This document shows positions 8,686-16,369 of a stretch of DNA of 33,607 nt, in pieces. The notes beneath the pieces were generated by a model, which saw only the letters and a program-made list of their open reading frames with translations, was not told the DNA's origin and ran no database searches. Both the position numbers and the translations under genes were made by a program. The DNA lies in NCBI GenBank assembly GCA_046155605.1, contig JBJXFQ010000015.1, forward strand, positions 1-33,607, in the 5' to 3' direction. The stretch comes from JAEUIZ01 sp046155605. Lineage in GTDB: Bacteria; Planctomycetota; Phycisphaerae; Phycisphaerales; UBA1924. Positions within the stretch are counted from its first letter, which is position 1. The number at the start of each line of letters is the position of its first letter.

Positions 8686-9534
8686 ATGAAATGGATTGCA
8701 AGTTCGCTCAGCGTGGTTGCCATGGCGTCGGGGTCAGCAGCCGCAGACTCGCTCTTTGTCACAACTAGTGGCCCACTCCAGGCTACCGCGCAGATCGGCT
8801 CAAGCACTTTCATGAACGCTACTGTGCCCTTCACCTATCCCGGTCCGGGTTCGACGCAAGCCAGCGTGAGCAACGGCCTCGTGACCTCGGATGTGAGCTA
8901 CCTCTTTGAGGAGGCGGCAACGCAATCGATCGCGCGAGTGAGCTTCGCTCACCACTGCGCGTTCTCTTCGGCCCCCTCGTTCGGGCGTGCATTTCTGTAT
9001 AGCGGTGCGACGTTTGAGGGCGTCCCCGGCACGCCCTACACACTCTCGGGCACGTTCTCGGTCGATTTCGGGATGCCGCAAGCCGAGCTCCACTTTGATG
9101 TTTCACTCATCGCGAATCCAGGTGGGGTCGTGTTCCGGCATTCCACCGTGCGGGTGGTCTCCGGCGGCTCCGCCATTGTCCTCGGCGCTCCCGTCCAAGG
9201 CGACGTCCTCATCGGCACAACAACCGGCACGATAGCGCCCAACACCTCTTATCTCTACGCCGCGACGATCTACACCGTCGGGATGAGCTCGCTGCCGGGC
9301 GGTTCCAACTCTCATGGCAAGCTCGTCGTCTCCCTGGGCGGCCCTCCTTGCTACGCCAACTGTGACCAGTCCACAGCGGCACCGGTGCTAAACGTGAACG
9401 ACTTTCAGTGCTTCCTCAACCTCTTCGCCATTGGCTCGTCGGCTGCGAACTGCGATCAGTCAACCTCGCCCCCCATCCTTAATATCATCGATTTCCTGTG
9501 CTTCATGAACGCATATGCATCCGGCTGTACCTGA
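8686..9534 (+). CDS. Secreted protein of unknown fold with C-terminal double dockerin-like module
   Basis: The 282-residue protein is started at ATG 8686 because AGGAG lies six bases upstream; a TTG two codons earlier would touch that ribosome-binding site. The signal peptide is MKWIASSLSVVAMASGSAAA. Residues 22-215 are Ser/Thr/Gly-rich and look all-beta, with no internal repeats and no family I recognise. Residues 222-282 are the 61-residue module, here with Gln replacing Gly after the first aspartate of both halves (CDQST). It lies 33 bp after the second propeller gene, as the last member of the contiguous operon. The N-terminal domain may be a new partner domain for this module. Confidence 0.8.
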   Translation: MKWIASSLSVVAMASGSAAADSLFVTTSGPLQATAQIGSSTFMNATVPFTYPGPGSTQASVSNGLVTSDVSYLFEEAATQSIARVSFAHHCAFSSAPSFGRAFLYSGATFEGVPGTPYTLSGTFSVDFGMPQAELHFDVSLIANPGGVVFRHSTVRVVSGGSAIVLGAPVQGDVLIGTTTGTIAPNTSYLYAATIYTVGMSSLPGGSNSHGKLVVSLGGPPCYANCDQSTAAPVLNVNDFQCFLNLFAIGSSAANCDQSTSPPILNIIDFLCFMNAYASGCT

Positions 9535-9768
9535 TCGGTGATCGATGGCATCCCGCCTGCGCAGCCGCAAGCGGCATTAATTGTCAGCGAACTCTTACTT
9601 TATCGCGGGTCCTTTCCACGAGCGACCGAGTGAGCACTGGGCACCATCTATGCCAAGTTTAGATGATTTCTTTGCACGGCGATATTCCTGAACTTTGCAA
9701 GTAACCTCCGGTCGATGTCGTCGGAGCATGAAACACTCCGGCCACGTTCAAGCCCTAGGAGAGTGGTC
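9535..9768. other. 234-bp intergenic gap, AT-richer than its surroundings
   Basis: No convincing coding sequence was seen. A short GCCGC/GCGGC inverted repeat lies shortly after the upstream stop codon but has no T-run. GGGCACCATCTATGC at 9639-9653 has GG and GC dinucleotides 10 nt apart, a weak resemblance to a sigma-54 -24/-12 element. CGGAG/CTCCG at about 9722-9739 could form a small hairpin. The gap implies that the following 80-residue gene is transcribed separately. Confidence 0.3.
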
Positions 9769-10011
9769 ATGAAGCATCGTGTTCTCGTCGCCTGTGCGGT
9801 GCTTGGCCTCGCAGGTATCCCACCTTGCTACGCGAACTGCGACGGCTCGTCCAGCTTCCCAGTTCTGAATATCAATGATTTCATCTGCTTCCTCAACCGC
9901 TTCGCCCAGGGCGATAGCTACGCCAACTGCGACGTTTCAACGATCCCACCGGTTCTGAATGTGAACGACTTTGTGTGTTTCCTGAATGCCTTCTCTGCCG
10001 CATGTAACTAG
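9769..10011 (+). CDS. Minimal secreted protein: signal peptide plus double dockerin-like module only
   Basis: The 80-residue product consists of a signal peptide (MKHRVLVACAVLGLAG) joined within three residues to the six-cysteine module at 20-80. There is no passenger domain. ATG 9769 has AGGAGAG at 9757-9763, and the gene has its own upstream gap, so it looks translatable rather than a random fragment. All six cysteines and both LNxND cores are intact, which argues against decay. It could be a free module that competes for, or caps, the receptor of the larger proteins. It could also be the product of an internal deletion between signal peptide and module. Confidence 0.75.
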   Translation: MKHRVLVACAVLGLAGIPPCYANCDGSSSFPVLNINDFICFLNRFAQGDSYANCDVSTIPPVLNVNDFVCFLNAFSAACN

Positions 10012-10199
10012 ATGCCGTGCAATCAGTGTGGCATCACTCCCGTGCAAAGCCGCTACCGGGATGAGGCTCGTGGCGAGGGCGATAGCGCTGCGCCGGATTG
10101 CGCCCGTTGGCAGGTTCCCGTGGCGGAGAATGGCGCACATTGGCAGACTTTTGGGTCCGGGCGCGATGTCAGCGGATGCCGGTCAATGTCACGTTTTCG

Positions 10200-10520
10200 A
10201 GGGGTTGGGGGGCGACGCCACCGGCCCGTACCCCACGGACCGCGGCAAACCCGGCGGCAAACACCACCTCCTGACCGACGCAGACGGCACGACGCTGGTC
10301 GCCACGGTCGCCGTCGCCAACGTCAGCGACGGCATAATGTTACTTCCGCTGGTGGACGCGATCCCGAAAGTGCGCGGCAGGGTCGGCGCGCCGCGCAAGA
10401 GGCCCGACTCGCTCACCTCCGAGATGGCGTACGACTCGAACTTCCGCGAGGTGATGCCGCACGTCAAGGCATCGAGCCGCGGTTGCCCAAGCGCGGAGCG
10501 CGCCAAGGGACCGACAATGC
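10200..10520 (+). pseudogene. Degenerate IS5-family transposase fragment
   Basis: In one forward frame, residues matching the core of IS5-type transposases can be read: GGDATGPYPTDRGKPGGKHH, then LLTDADG with one catalytic aspartate, LLPLVDAIPKVRGR and MAYDSNF. Around 10,440-10,465 the similarity jumps to the next forward frame as GIEPRLPKRGA, showing a frameshift. The N-terminal part and the usual C-terminal RWVVERTLSW segment are not found. The fragment is therefore inactive. It lies between the dockerin cluster and the 3' end of the flagellar operon, convergent with the latter. Confidence 0.75.
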
Positions 10521-10693
10521 CGCCGCGACTCTGACTCGATGCGAAACAACCTCAACACGGAGCCACGGGTGTCGGGACTGACGCGACTCTATCTCAAGCG
10601 CTCTCGGCACCGGAGTAGCGGGTGCGATCACTCGCTTGGTTGTCCAAACAGTCGCGACGCCGATGCAGCCACTGCATTTGGAGACTCTCCGCG
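10521..10693. other. Non-coding remnant with weak hairpins downstream of fliL
   Basis: No gene was recognised. ATGCAG/CTGCAT at 10,663-10,677 (6-bp stem, 3-nt loop) and the adjacent palindrome GGAGACTCTCC could form weak hairpins just past the fliL stop codon. Neither is followed by a T-run on the minus strand, so a terminator role is uncertain. The rest is probably residue of the decayed insertion. Confidence 0.25.
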
Positions 10694-11239
10694 CTAGAAA
10701 CTCATCTCCACGCCCTTGCACTTGGGGATCAGCACCTTCTCGACGCGTGGGTGGCCTTCCGCATCAGGCTCGATCACCTTTGTCAGATACGCCTGAATCT
10801 GGCGATTCAGCGTCGTCAGTTCCGGCTCGCGGAGGTAGCCGTGCTGCGCGCGACGGACGATCTGCGCAACACCCTCTTTGATCTCCGACTCGCGCTCCGA
10901 CAGTTCGCCCTCCACAAACTCCAGGTGTTTGTTCTTGACCTTCAGCACCACCTGCAACTCCCAGCGCCACACCCGGCCCGTCTGCATGTTCTGGAAGTTG
11001 TCGTCGACGAGCGGCACCTCGACCAGTTGCTCCTGCTCCGCCTCTTCCGCGCCATGCACCGCGGCATCCGCGGTCTGGCTCTTCGGCCCGCTCATCCCCA
11101 CGAGCACATACACCGCCGCGGCCTCGGCGATCATGATCCCCGCAACCGCCCCGATCAACTTGATCGGAGGCTTCTTCTTGGCGGGCGCCTCTTCGGCCTT
11201 TGGGGCCTCCTCCGCCTTCTTTTTCTCTTCCGCGGCCAT
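10694..11239 (-). CDS. fliL: Flagellar basal body-associated protein FliL
   Basis: The 181-residue protein has a Lys/Glu/Ala-rich cytoplasmic N-terminus (1-25) and one membrane segment (about 27-48, IKLIGAVAGIMIAEAAAVYV). The periplasmic FliL domain (75-181) contains WRWELQVVLKVKN, AQIVRRA and LNRQIQAYL. FliL surrounds the stator-rotor interface and supports torque or stator stability. Length is typical. The start has GAGGAGG upstream. It is the last gene of the operon in this window; stator genes (motA/motB) and fliM/fliN, which often follow in other bacteria, are absent here. Confidence 0.85.
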   Translation of the reverse strand: MAAEEKKKAEEAPKAEEAPAKKKPPIKLIGAVAGIMIAEAAAVYVLVGMSGPKSQTADAAVHGAEEAEQEQLVEVPLVDDNFQNMQTGRVWRWELQVVLKVKNKHLEFVEGELSERESEIKEGVAQIVRRAQHGYLREPELTTLNRQIQAYLTKVIEPDAEGHPRVEKVLIPKCKGVEMSF

Positions 11240-11406
11240 GGCATCGCCTCCTCGTGCCGGAACTTCCCCTGCGCTTCAGTCCCCGGCTTCCACCACCATG
11301 CGATACCCGGGCAGCCGGAGCCAGCGCGTTCCAAAGATCGCAACGCAGGGTCGATCGGCGACACATTACAGGCGTTCTACCTTGGCAATGCCGTGTTACA
11401 GGACGC

Positions 11407-11832
11407 TCACGCCGCGCGTGCGGCGTCGGTGATCGCCGCCGACACACGCGCGATGGCGGCCTCGTCGGCTTCGCGGCGCTCGAGCCTCCGCGACACCAAA
11501 GCCAGCGCCTGCATCGACCGGCGATTCGCGGACGCTCGCAGCGCCGATTCCACCACCACGGGCAGAAAGACCATGCCCAACGCGCCAAAGGCAAGCCCGA
11601 AGTCCGGTATGACGCCGGCAACGCTCGGCACCAGCACCTTCGCGGCTACTGCGGCCACACCGACTCCCAGCGCCCCGCCGCAGATGGCCGCTCGTGGACG
11701 CCAGCCAATGCGTGGAACTCGAATCACGCCCGTGCGCCCGAGGATCATGGCGGCAATCGCGACCGCGCCGCCGATGCTCACCGAGGCTGAAAGCAAGGCG
11801 ATCTGCTCTTCAAGCGGTCCGAGGTCGAACAT
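11407..11832 (-). CDS. Unknown membrane protein inside the flagellar operon
   Basis: The 141-residue protein has three likely membrane segments at about 10-32, 48-70 and 75-98. A basic/acidic cytoplasmic tail follows (ANRRSMQALALVSRRLERRE) that is probably helical. ATG 11832 was chosen because GGAG lies seven bases upstream. An alternative GTG at 11889 overlaps the flgE stop codon (TAGTG) and adds 19 hydrophilic residues. I do not recognise the family. Its position between flgE and fliL suggests a flagellar accessory role, but that is context only. A 167-bp gap without an evident gene separates it from fliL. Confidence 0.65.
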   Translation of the reverse strand: MFDLGPLEEQIALLSASVSIGGAVAIAAMILGRTGVIRVPRIGWRPRAAICGGALGVGVAAVAAKVLVPSVAGVIPDFGLAFGALGMVFLPVVVESALRASANRRSMQALALVSRRLERREADEAAIARVSAAITDAARAA

Positions 11833-11888
11833 GCTTGGCTCCGCGGCGAGAGTGAGATTCGATCGGCGAGTTGCCGACCGCTCCCCCA

Positions 11889-13631
11889 CTATCGGCCTAG
11901 AACCAACAACTGCTGCATGAGTTCGTCAGCCGTTCGGATGACCCGCGACGACGCCGAGTAGCCTGTCGACGTCTGGATAAGGTCGATGAACTCCTGCCCG
12001 AGTTCGACGTTGGACTGCTCGAGTGCCCCGGCCACGACGCTTCCGCGACCGCCAACACGCGGCGGGTCAATCAGCGCCGCTCCGCTTCCCGGGCCAACCC
12101 TGAAGAGATTCGACCCCTCGTCGATCAGGCCATCGATGTTCACAAAGGTGGCGACCGCGAGTTGTCCGAGCGGCCTCGTGAGCCCATTGGTGAATGTCCC
12201 CACGATGACGCCGTCCGCGTCCATCTTGTATGTGGCGAGCGTGCCCGGCGGCGCGCCGTCCTGTGCCGTGAGCGCCACCAGGGACTGGGCCTGTGCGAGC
12301 GAAGTCAGCCCGGTCTCATCGAAGCCGAGGTCGAACGTCAGCGGCGACGCAGCGCCAGAACTCGGCCGATCGATCGACACACTGACCGGCGTCGTCGTGA
12401 CGAGCCTGCCCAGCGTGTCAAAGCGAATCGTGCCCGTGCCGATGATCGGCGAGGGGCTCTCGTCCGCGAACGAACTGGCGGTGTACTTCCAGGTTGTTCC
12501 GTTCGCATCACGCGCGACAAGCGTCATCGCCAGCCGACCCGCCACGGGCGCGCCCAGCGAGTCATAGACCTCAAAGGACGTCCTGGTCGATTCTCCCGCG
12601 GCCGAAACGGTCGTTGTCGCCGTCAGCGGCGCACCGATGTAGACGCCATTGCCATCAAGCAGTCTTACATCCGCTGAATCGAGGTCAATCTGGTTGATCG
12701 TGCCGGCGTTGCCCGTGATCCCGAGCCGGCCAGTGGTCGTGTTGAGCGCGAGCCCCGGCGAGGAAAGGTCCGGATTTGCCGAGGACGTGTCAATCGCGAA
12801 GGCATCACGGAGGAAGTCCATGAGATCCTGCACGGTAGTGGCAGGATTGATCGTGAGTGTCCGCGTCGGCAGTGTCCCCCCGCCGAGCCGCGCCTCGCGG
12901 ACCTCGATCGACTGTCCAGCCGTGAACGCCGGCACGTTCGGTGCCGCGGCGGCGGACATCTCCACGAGCAGGCTGGTGGGCTCAAGCACGTTGCCGGCAC
13001 CGGGAAGCACCGTCGCCGACGGAATCAGGCCGAAGCCATCGGTGGCCGACGAGCCCAGGCCGATCAGCGTGCCGGTGGTTGCCACATCGCCGTCGGCGCG
13101 GAGGTTGCCCTGGAAGTTGGTGGACGTCGTGGCACGCGTGAGGGTCATCGACCCGATCGGGATCGGCAGGCTGCCGAGCGAGCCGCGCTCGATACCGAAG
13201 TTGCTATCGATGCCATAGCCCAACACGGGATCGCCGTCGGGTGTGGTGAGGATGCCGTCGCTGTTTGTGCGAAATCCTCCGGCGCGAGTGAACGATTGGT
13301 CGTCGCCGCGCTGAACGACAAAGAACCCTCGGCCCTCGAGTGCGACATCTCGCGTATCGCCGGTGCCGGCGATGCTCCCGTCGCTGAAGTTGCGCGACGT
13401 GCCCGAGACGTACACGCCAAGTCCGATCTGGTTTGGATTTGTACCGGCATCGGGATCGCCCGCGGGCGTGCCGGGGCTGATGGTCCGGCTGAACTGGTTG
13501 GCGAACCGGAGCGCGCTGCTTTTGTATCCGGTGGTGTTGGCATTGGCGATGTTGTTGCCGATGACATCGAGCCGCCGCGCATGCGCGTTGAGGCCCGAGA
13601 GACCCGTGTAGAACGATGCGGTGAGGGCCAT
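11889..13631 (-). CDS. flgE: Flagellar hook protein FlgE
   Basis: The 580-residue protein carries the N-terminal flagellar rod/hook signature GNNIANANTTGYKSS (residues about 25-39). The matching C-terminal helical motif is NVELGQEFIDLIQTSTGYSA (near 545-565). The middle is a Ser/Thr/Gly-rich beta region forming the exposed hook domains; it contains a YDSLGAPV segment of the FlgE D2 type. At 580 residues it is longer than the enteric protein (about 400), as is usual for large-hook bacteria. AGGAAT precedes the start. It lies 14 bp after the TIGR02530-type gene. It polymerises into the hook, capped by FlgD and measured by FliK, both encoded just upstream. Confidence 0.95.
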   Translation of the reverse strand: MALTASFYTGLSGLNAHARRLDVIGNNIANANTTGYKSSALRFANQFSRTISPGTPAGDPDAGTNPNQIGLGVYVSGTSRNFSDGSIAGTGDTRDVALEGRGFFVVQRGDDQSFTRAGGFRTNSDGILTTPDGDPVLGYGIDSNFGIERGSLGSLPIPIGSMTLTRATTSTNFQGNLRADGDVATTGTLIGLGSSATDGFGLIPSATVLPGAGNVLEPTSLLVEMSAAAAPNVPAFTAGQSIEVREARLGGGTLPTRTLTINPATTVQDLMDFLRDAFAIDTSSANPDLSSPGLALNTTTGRLGITGNAGTINQIDLDSADVRLLDGNGVYIGAPLTATTTVSAAGESTRTSFEVYDSLGAPVAGRLAMTLVARDANGTTWKYTASSFADESPSPIIGTGTIRFDTLGRLVTTTPVSVSIDRPSSGAASPLTFDLGFDETGLTSLAQAQSLVALTAQDGAPPGTLATYKMDADGVIVGTFTNGLTRPLGQLAVATFVNIDGLIDEGSNLFRVGPGSGAALIDPPRVGGRGSVVAGALEQSNVELGQEFIDLIQTSTGYSASSRVIRTADELMQQLLVLGR

Positions 13632-13645
13632 TCGAGATTCCTATG

Positions 13646-14089
13646 TCAAGCAGTCCGAGGCTTCTTGCCGGTCAGGACGTTCGAGCCCCCGAGCACGTCA
13701 AGCAGCGAGCCGCGCCCATTTGCTGATGGAACATTGATCACGGCATCGACGCCGGTGACGCCACCATCGAGATTCACGGACCCCTTGATCTCGCGGGTCA
13801 GGACATCGACCTTGAGCGCCATGCCGTCAATGAGCACGACCGCCTGTGCGGCCCCCTGTGCTTTGGCGCGATCAACAGCCTCGCCGACGCGGCGGAGTTG
13901 ATCCTCTGAGAGTTTGACGCCGGAGCCCTCCGCGATCGTCGCCGGCTCGTTGCCCCCGAACTTGCCCGCTCGCGCGGCGTCGAGCAGTTGTGCGAAATCA
14001 CCGCCGGCAACCGCATCGGAAGATGCCGACGCGCTGTTCGCGGGCGTCGCCCCGAGCATTCGGAGCAGTTCGGTACCGATCGCGGTCAT
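13646..14089 (-). CDS. TIGR02530-like flagellar operon protein
   Basis: The 147-residue protein has a C-terminal core (about 80-125) reading KLSEDQLRRVGEAVDRAKAQ followed by VVLIDGMALKVDVLTREIKG. This fits the small 'flagellar operon protein' family found between flgD and flgE in many bacteria. The N-terminus is low-complexity. Its start overlaps the flgD stop codon (ATGA), indicating translational coupling, and GGGGAGAGG lies upstream. The upstream in-frame extension overlaps flgD and is not real. The molecular role of the family is not established to my knowledge; a hook-assembly accessory is inferred from position. Confidence 0.8.
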   Translation of the reverse strand: MTAIGTELLRMLGATPANSASASSDAVAGGDFAQLLDAARAGKFGGNEPATIAEGSGVKLSEDQLRRVGEAVDRAKAQGAAQAVVLIDGMALKVDVLTREIKGSVNLDGGVTGVDAVINVPSANGRGSLLDVLGGSNVLTGKKPRTA

Positions 14090-14496
14090 GAACCTCTCCC
14101 CTGGGCCGCTCCTACGGACTCGACGCGCGACATCGCGACGCGCGCGCCGCCCATGAGGTTCAGGAACACGCCCTCGTCGGTGCGTGAGGCACTGCGCACG
14201 ATTCCTGTCGTGTTGCCCCCGCTGATGCGCTGCCCGATCAACCCCGATGCCGCGGCAAACTCGTTGTCGCTCACGAGCGACTTGAGCCGCGACTGCATGT
14301 CGATATCGGATTGGATCGATCGCAAACTCGCGAGTTGGTCGAGGAGCGCCTTGGAATCCGTCGGCGCGAGCGGGTCCTGGTTGCCCAACTCGGCAAAGAT
14401 GATCTTGACGAACTCTTCGGAGTCGAGCGCGCCAAAGGCACTCGCCCGCGAAGCCGACGTTGACGCCGTCGCGTCGATCGTGCCCACCGCGTCCAT
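14086..14496 (-). CDS. flgD: Flagellar hook-capping protein FlgD (short form)
   Basis: The 136-residue protein contains the FlgD N-terminal signature: LDSEEFVKIIFAELGNQDPL followed by APTDSKALLDQLASLRSI. A short segment that aligns to the IGQxISG strand and ends at SVGAAQGRGS comes after. It lacks the FnIII/Tudor-like domains of enteric FlgD (about 230 residues), so it is a minimal capping scaffold. The start is one of two adjacent ATGs (14499 or 14496); GAGGAG fits 14496 better. It sits 17 bp after fliK and overlaps the next gene by four bases. Confidence 0.88.
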   Translation of the reverse strand: MDAVGTIDATASTSASRASAFGALDSEEFVKIIFAELGNQDPLAPTDSKALLDQLASLRSIQSDIDMQSRLKSLVSDNEFAAASGLIGQRISGGNTTGIVRSASRTDEGVFLNLMGGARVAMSRVESVGAAQGRGS

Positions 14497-14513
14497 CATG
14501 TGCTCCTCGCGGC

Positions 14514-15677
14514 CTACGCGATCGCGTCCAGCCGCAGGCAAACGCTCGGGCCTCCGCCCATCTCCACCGACGGCTCGGCCATCGGCTCGACCGTCGGCGC
14601 GCGCACGCCCACGGTCCCGGTTTCATGTGAAACGTCAGCACGCGTTCCAGCGCCGCGGCCTTCCGTCTCCGCGCCCGTCCAGTGGGCTCCGCCCCGCTCG
14701 CCAGTATCCGTGTCGGCTCCGCCGTGCCCGCGTCCCTCCTGGGATGCGGCGAGTGGCTCATGGCGCTCGCGTGGCGCGATCTCGAGCCCCGAGACCTCAA
14801 GCCCTCGCGCTTCCAGCGCGGTCCGGAGGTCCGTCAGGTTGTCATTCAGCAATCGGCGTGCCTCGTCGCTCCCGGCCTCGATCATCGCCGACACTCGCCC
14901 CGGCTGAAGATCGAGCCGGATGCGGATTTCACCGAGCGAATCCGGCTGAAGTCGCATGGTGACCACACCGCCGCCTTGTCGGAGTGCGGCCGAGAACCCG
15001 CGCGAGAGTTGCGCTGCGAACTCATCCTGCGGCGCGGAGCGGGCGGGTGTTGCGCCCGAGGGGGTCGCGCGAGGACCATGCGCGGCGGCGCGGGTTGAGC
15101 CCGCCACAACAAACCGCGGCCCGGCGGCGCTGCCAAGCGACTGAAGCAAGGCCATCGGTCGCGCCGCGGCGCGGGTTGCTGCCGAGTTCGCAGCACCGTC
15201 CGCAGCGGCTGCTTGCGACGCGGACGTAGTCGTGGAGTGGGCCGACTGACGCAGGTCGGCGGGCGTCGCTCGTGTCGTTGCCGAGGACGCATCGTTCAAA
15301 GCCGGCGTCGCGTTGGCGTGCGGCTGCGCGGCAAGATTCGCGTGCGCTGCATCAGCCGACCCGGCACGCGGCTTGGCGAGTCCGCACGATTCGGCTAGGG
15401 CTTCGTTCGTCCGCTGCCGCCCCTGCTCGGCTTGCCGCACCGAGAGCCGCTCATCGCGCGCGCTTTCGATCGACTCGCCTCGGGCTGCCGACGATGGATC
15501 GTGGCGTGCCTCGAGCCTCGGCGCTTCCCGCGCGAGCGCTTCTTGCGCCAAGGGCCGCGAGAACGGCGCGAGCATCCCCGCAAAGTTCAATGCCGTGGCC
15601 TCCCGGCGGTCGTCTTCGGACCTTGGCTGGGCGCGAGAATCGGCCTGGATCTGAGCGGTTTCGGCGGCGTGGATCAT
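14514..15677 (-). CDS. fliK: Flagellar hook-length control protein FliK
   Basis: The 387-residue protein has a long Ala/Arg/Ser-rich low-complexity N-terminal part (1-230), as expected for the ruler segment. The compact C-terminal Flg_hook domain (about 235-330) contains VVTMRLQPDSLGEIRIRLDL, LNDNLTDLRTALEARGLEVS and a Pro/Glu/Arg-rich tail. FliK measures hook length and switches the export gate specificity. Its start overlaps the stop codon of the MotE-like gene by four bases (ATGA). Length is close to that of other FliK proteins. The low-complexity half makes homology searches weak, but the C-terminal domain is clear. Confidence 0.88.
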   Translation of the reverse strand: MIHAAETAQIQADSRAQPRSEDDRREATALNFAGMLAPFSRPLAQEALAREAPRLEARHDPSSAARGESIESARDERLSVRQAEQGRQRTNEALAESCGLAKPRAGSADAAHANLAAQPHANATPALNDASSATTRATPADLRQSAHSTTTSASQAAAADGAANSAATRAAARPMALLQSLGSAAGPRFVVAGSTRAAAHGPRATPSGATPARSAPQDEFAAQLSRGFSAALRQGGGVVTMRLQPDSLGEIRIRLDLQPGRVSAMIEAGSDEARRLLNDNLTDLRTALEARGLEVSGLEIAPRERHEPLAASQEGRGHGGADTDTGERGGAHWTGAETEGRGAGTRADVSHETGTVGVRAPTVEPMAEPSVEMGGGPSVCLRLDAIA

Positions 15678-16369
15678 CCGGGAGCGGCTCCGGCAGCCGA
15701 GACGGTCATGCCTCGGGTCCGGAGTCGTTCCAGCAAATCGGCGGCCACCTTCGGATCGGTCTTGAGGAACTCGTCAACCACCTTCGTGCGCGTCCGCTCC
15801 TGCATCGCGTTCAGATACGACACGACCTGATCGACGTTCTTCGCATCGATGAGTTGCTGGAGCGCGGTATACGCCTTGTCCGGCTTGAGCCCCTCGATGG
15901 TGGCCAGGGTCTTCTTGAACTGTGCCGAACCCTCGGTCTCCGCGACGATCTTGCGCGCGCGATCGAAGTCCGCTTGCTCCTGCTTGAGTTTCGCCCATTC
16001 GCTCTCGACGGCCAGTTTCTCGCGGCGAAGCGTCTCCTGCAGCAGCCTGATCTCGCGACGCGCGGCGTCGATCCTCGCCTGGTCCGCTTCGCTCTGGTGG
16101 ATCTTGATGTCGAGTTTCTCGGCGGCCGTCACCGGGGGCGTGCCCTCTTTCGCCTTCAGTTCCGCCGCCTTCTTCTCCGCCTCAACCTTGGCCGCCTCCT
16201 CCTTCTCTCGTGCCGACCGCTGCGCCACGGTTTCCGTGAACAGTTGCCGCACCTCGCGCATGCGCGTCGCATCAAGGCGGTCGGACGCCTTCAGCCATCC
16301 CACGAGCGCGAGCAGCGCGAGCAGATTCGCAACGGCCAGCACCGAGAGCATCGTCCAGATCGATTTCAT
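15674..16369 (-). CDS. MotE/FlbB-like flagellar chaperone with MgtE-N-type C-terminus
   Basis: The 231-residue protein has one N-terminal membrane segment (about 5-27) and a long charged coiled coil (45-160, rich in Lys/Glu/Ala). The C-terminal helical domain (160-220) includes TLATIEGLKPDKAYTALQQL and DEFLKTDPKVAADLLERL, the pattern of MgtE-N/MotE domains. MotE and FlbB are periplasmic flagellar proteins known to act at the motor in other phyla. The gene lies between fliJ and fliK with four-base overlaps on both sides, a position often held by this family. The name is by resemblance of layout, not a verified orthology. Confidence 0.7.
   Translation of the reverse strand: MKSIWTMLSVLAVANLLALLALVGWLKASDRLDATRMREVRQLFTETVAQRSAREKEEAAKVEAEKKAAELKAKEGTPPVTAAEKLDIKIHQSEADQARIDAARREIRLLQETLRREKLAVESEWAKLKQEQADFDRARKIVAETEGSAQFKKTLATIEGLKPDKAYTALQQLIDAKNVDQVVSYLNAMQERTRTKVVDEFLKTDPKVAADLLERLRTRGMTVSAAGAAPG

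Noticed and set aside
10012..10581. Forward frame after the 80-residue gene read as an intact protein
   Set aside because: Transposase similarity switches between two frames and lacks both ends, so it is a pseudogene rather than a gene.
13646..14800. Extended start for the TIGR02530-like gene
   Set aside because: The extension would run through flgD in another frame; the ATGA overlap at 14086-14089 gives the natural start.
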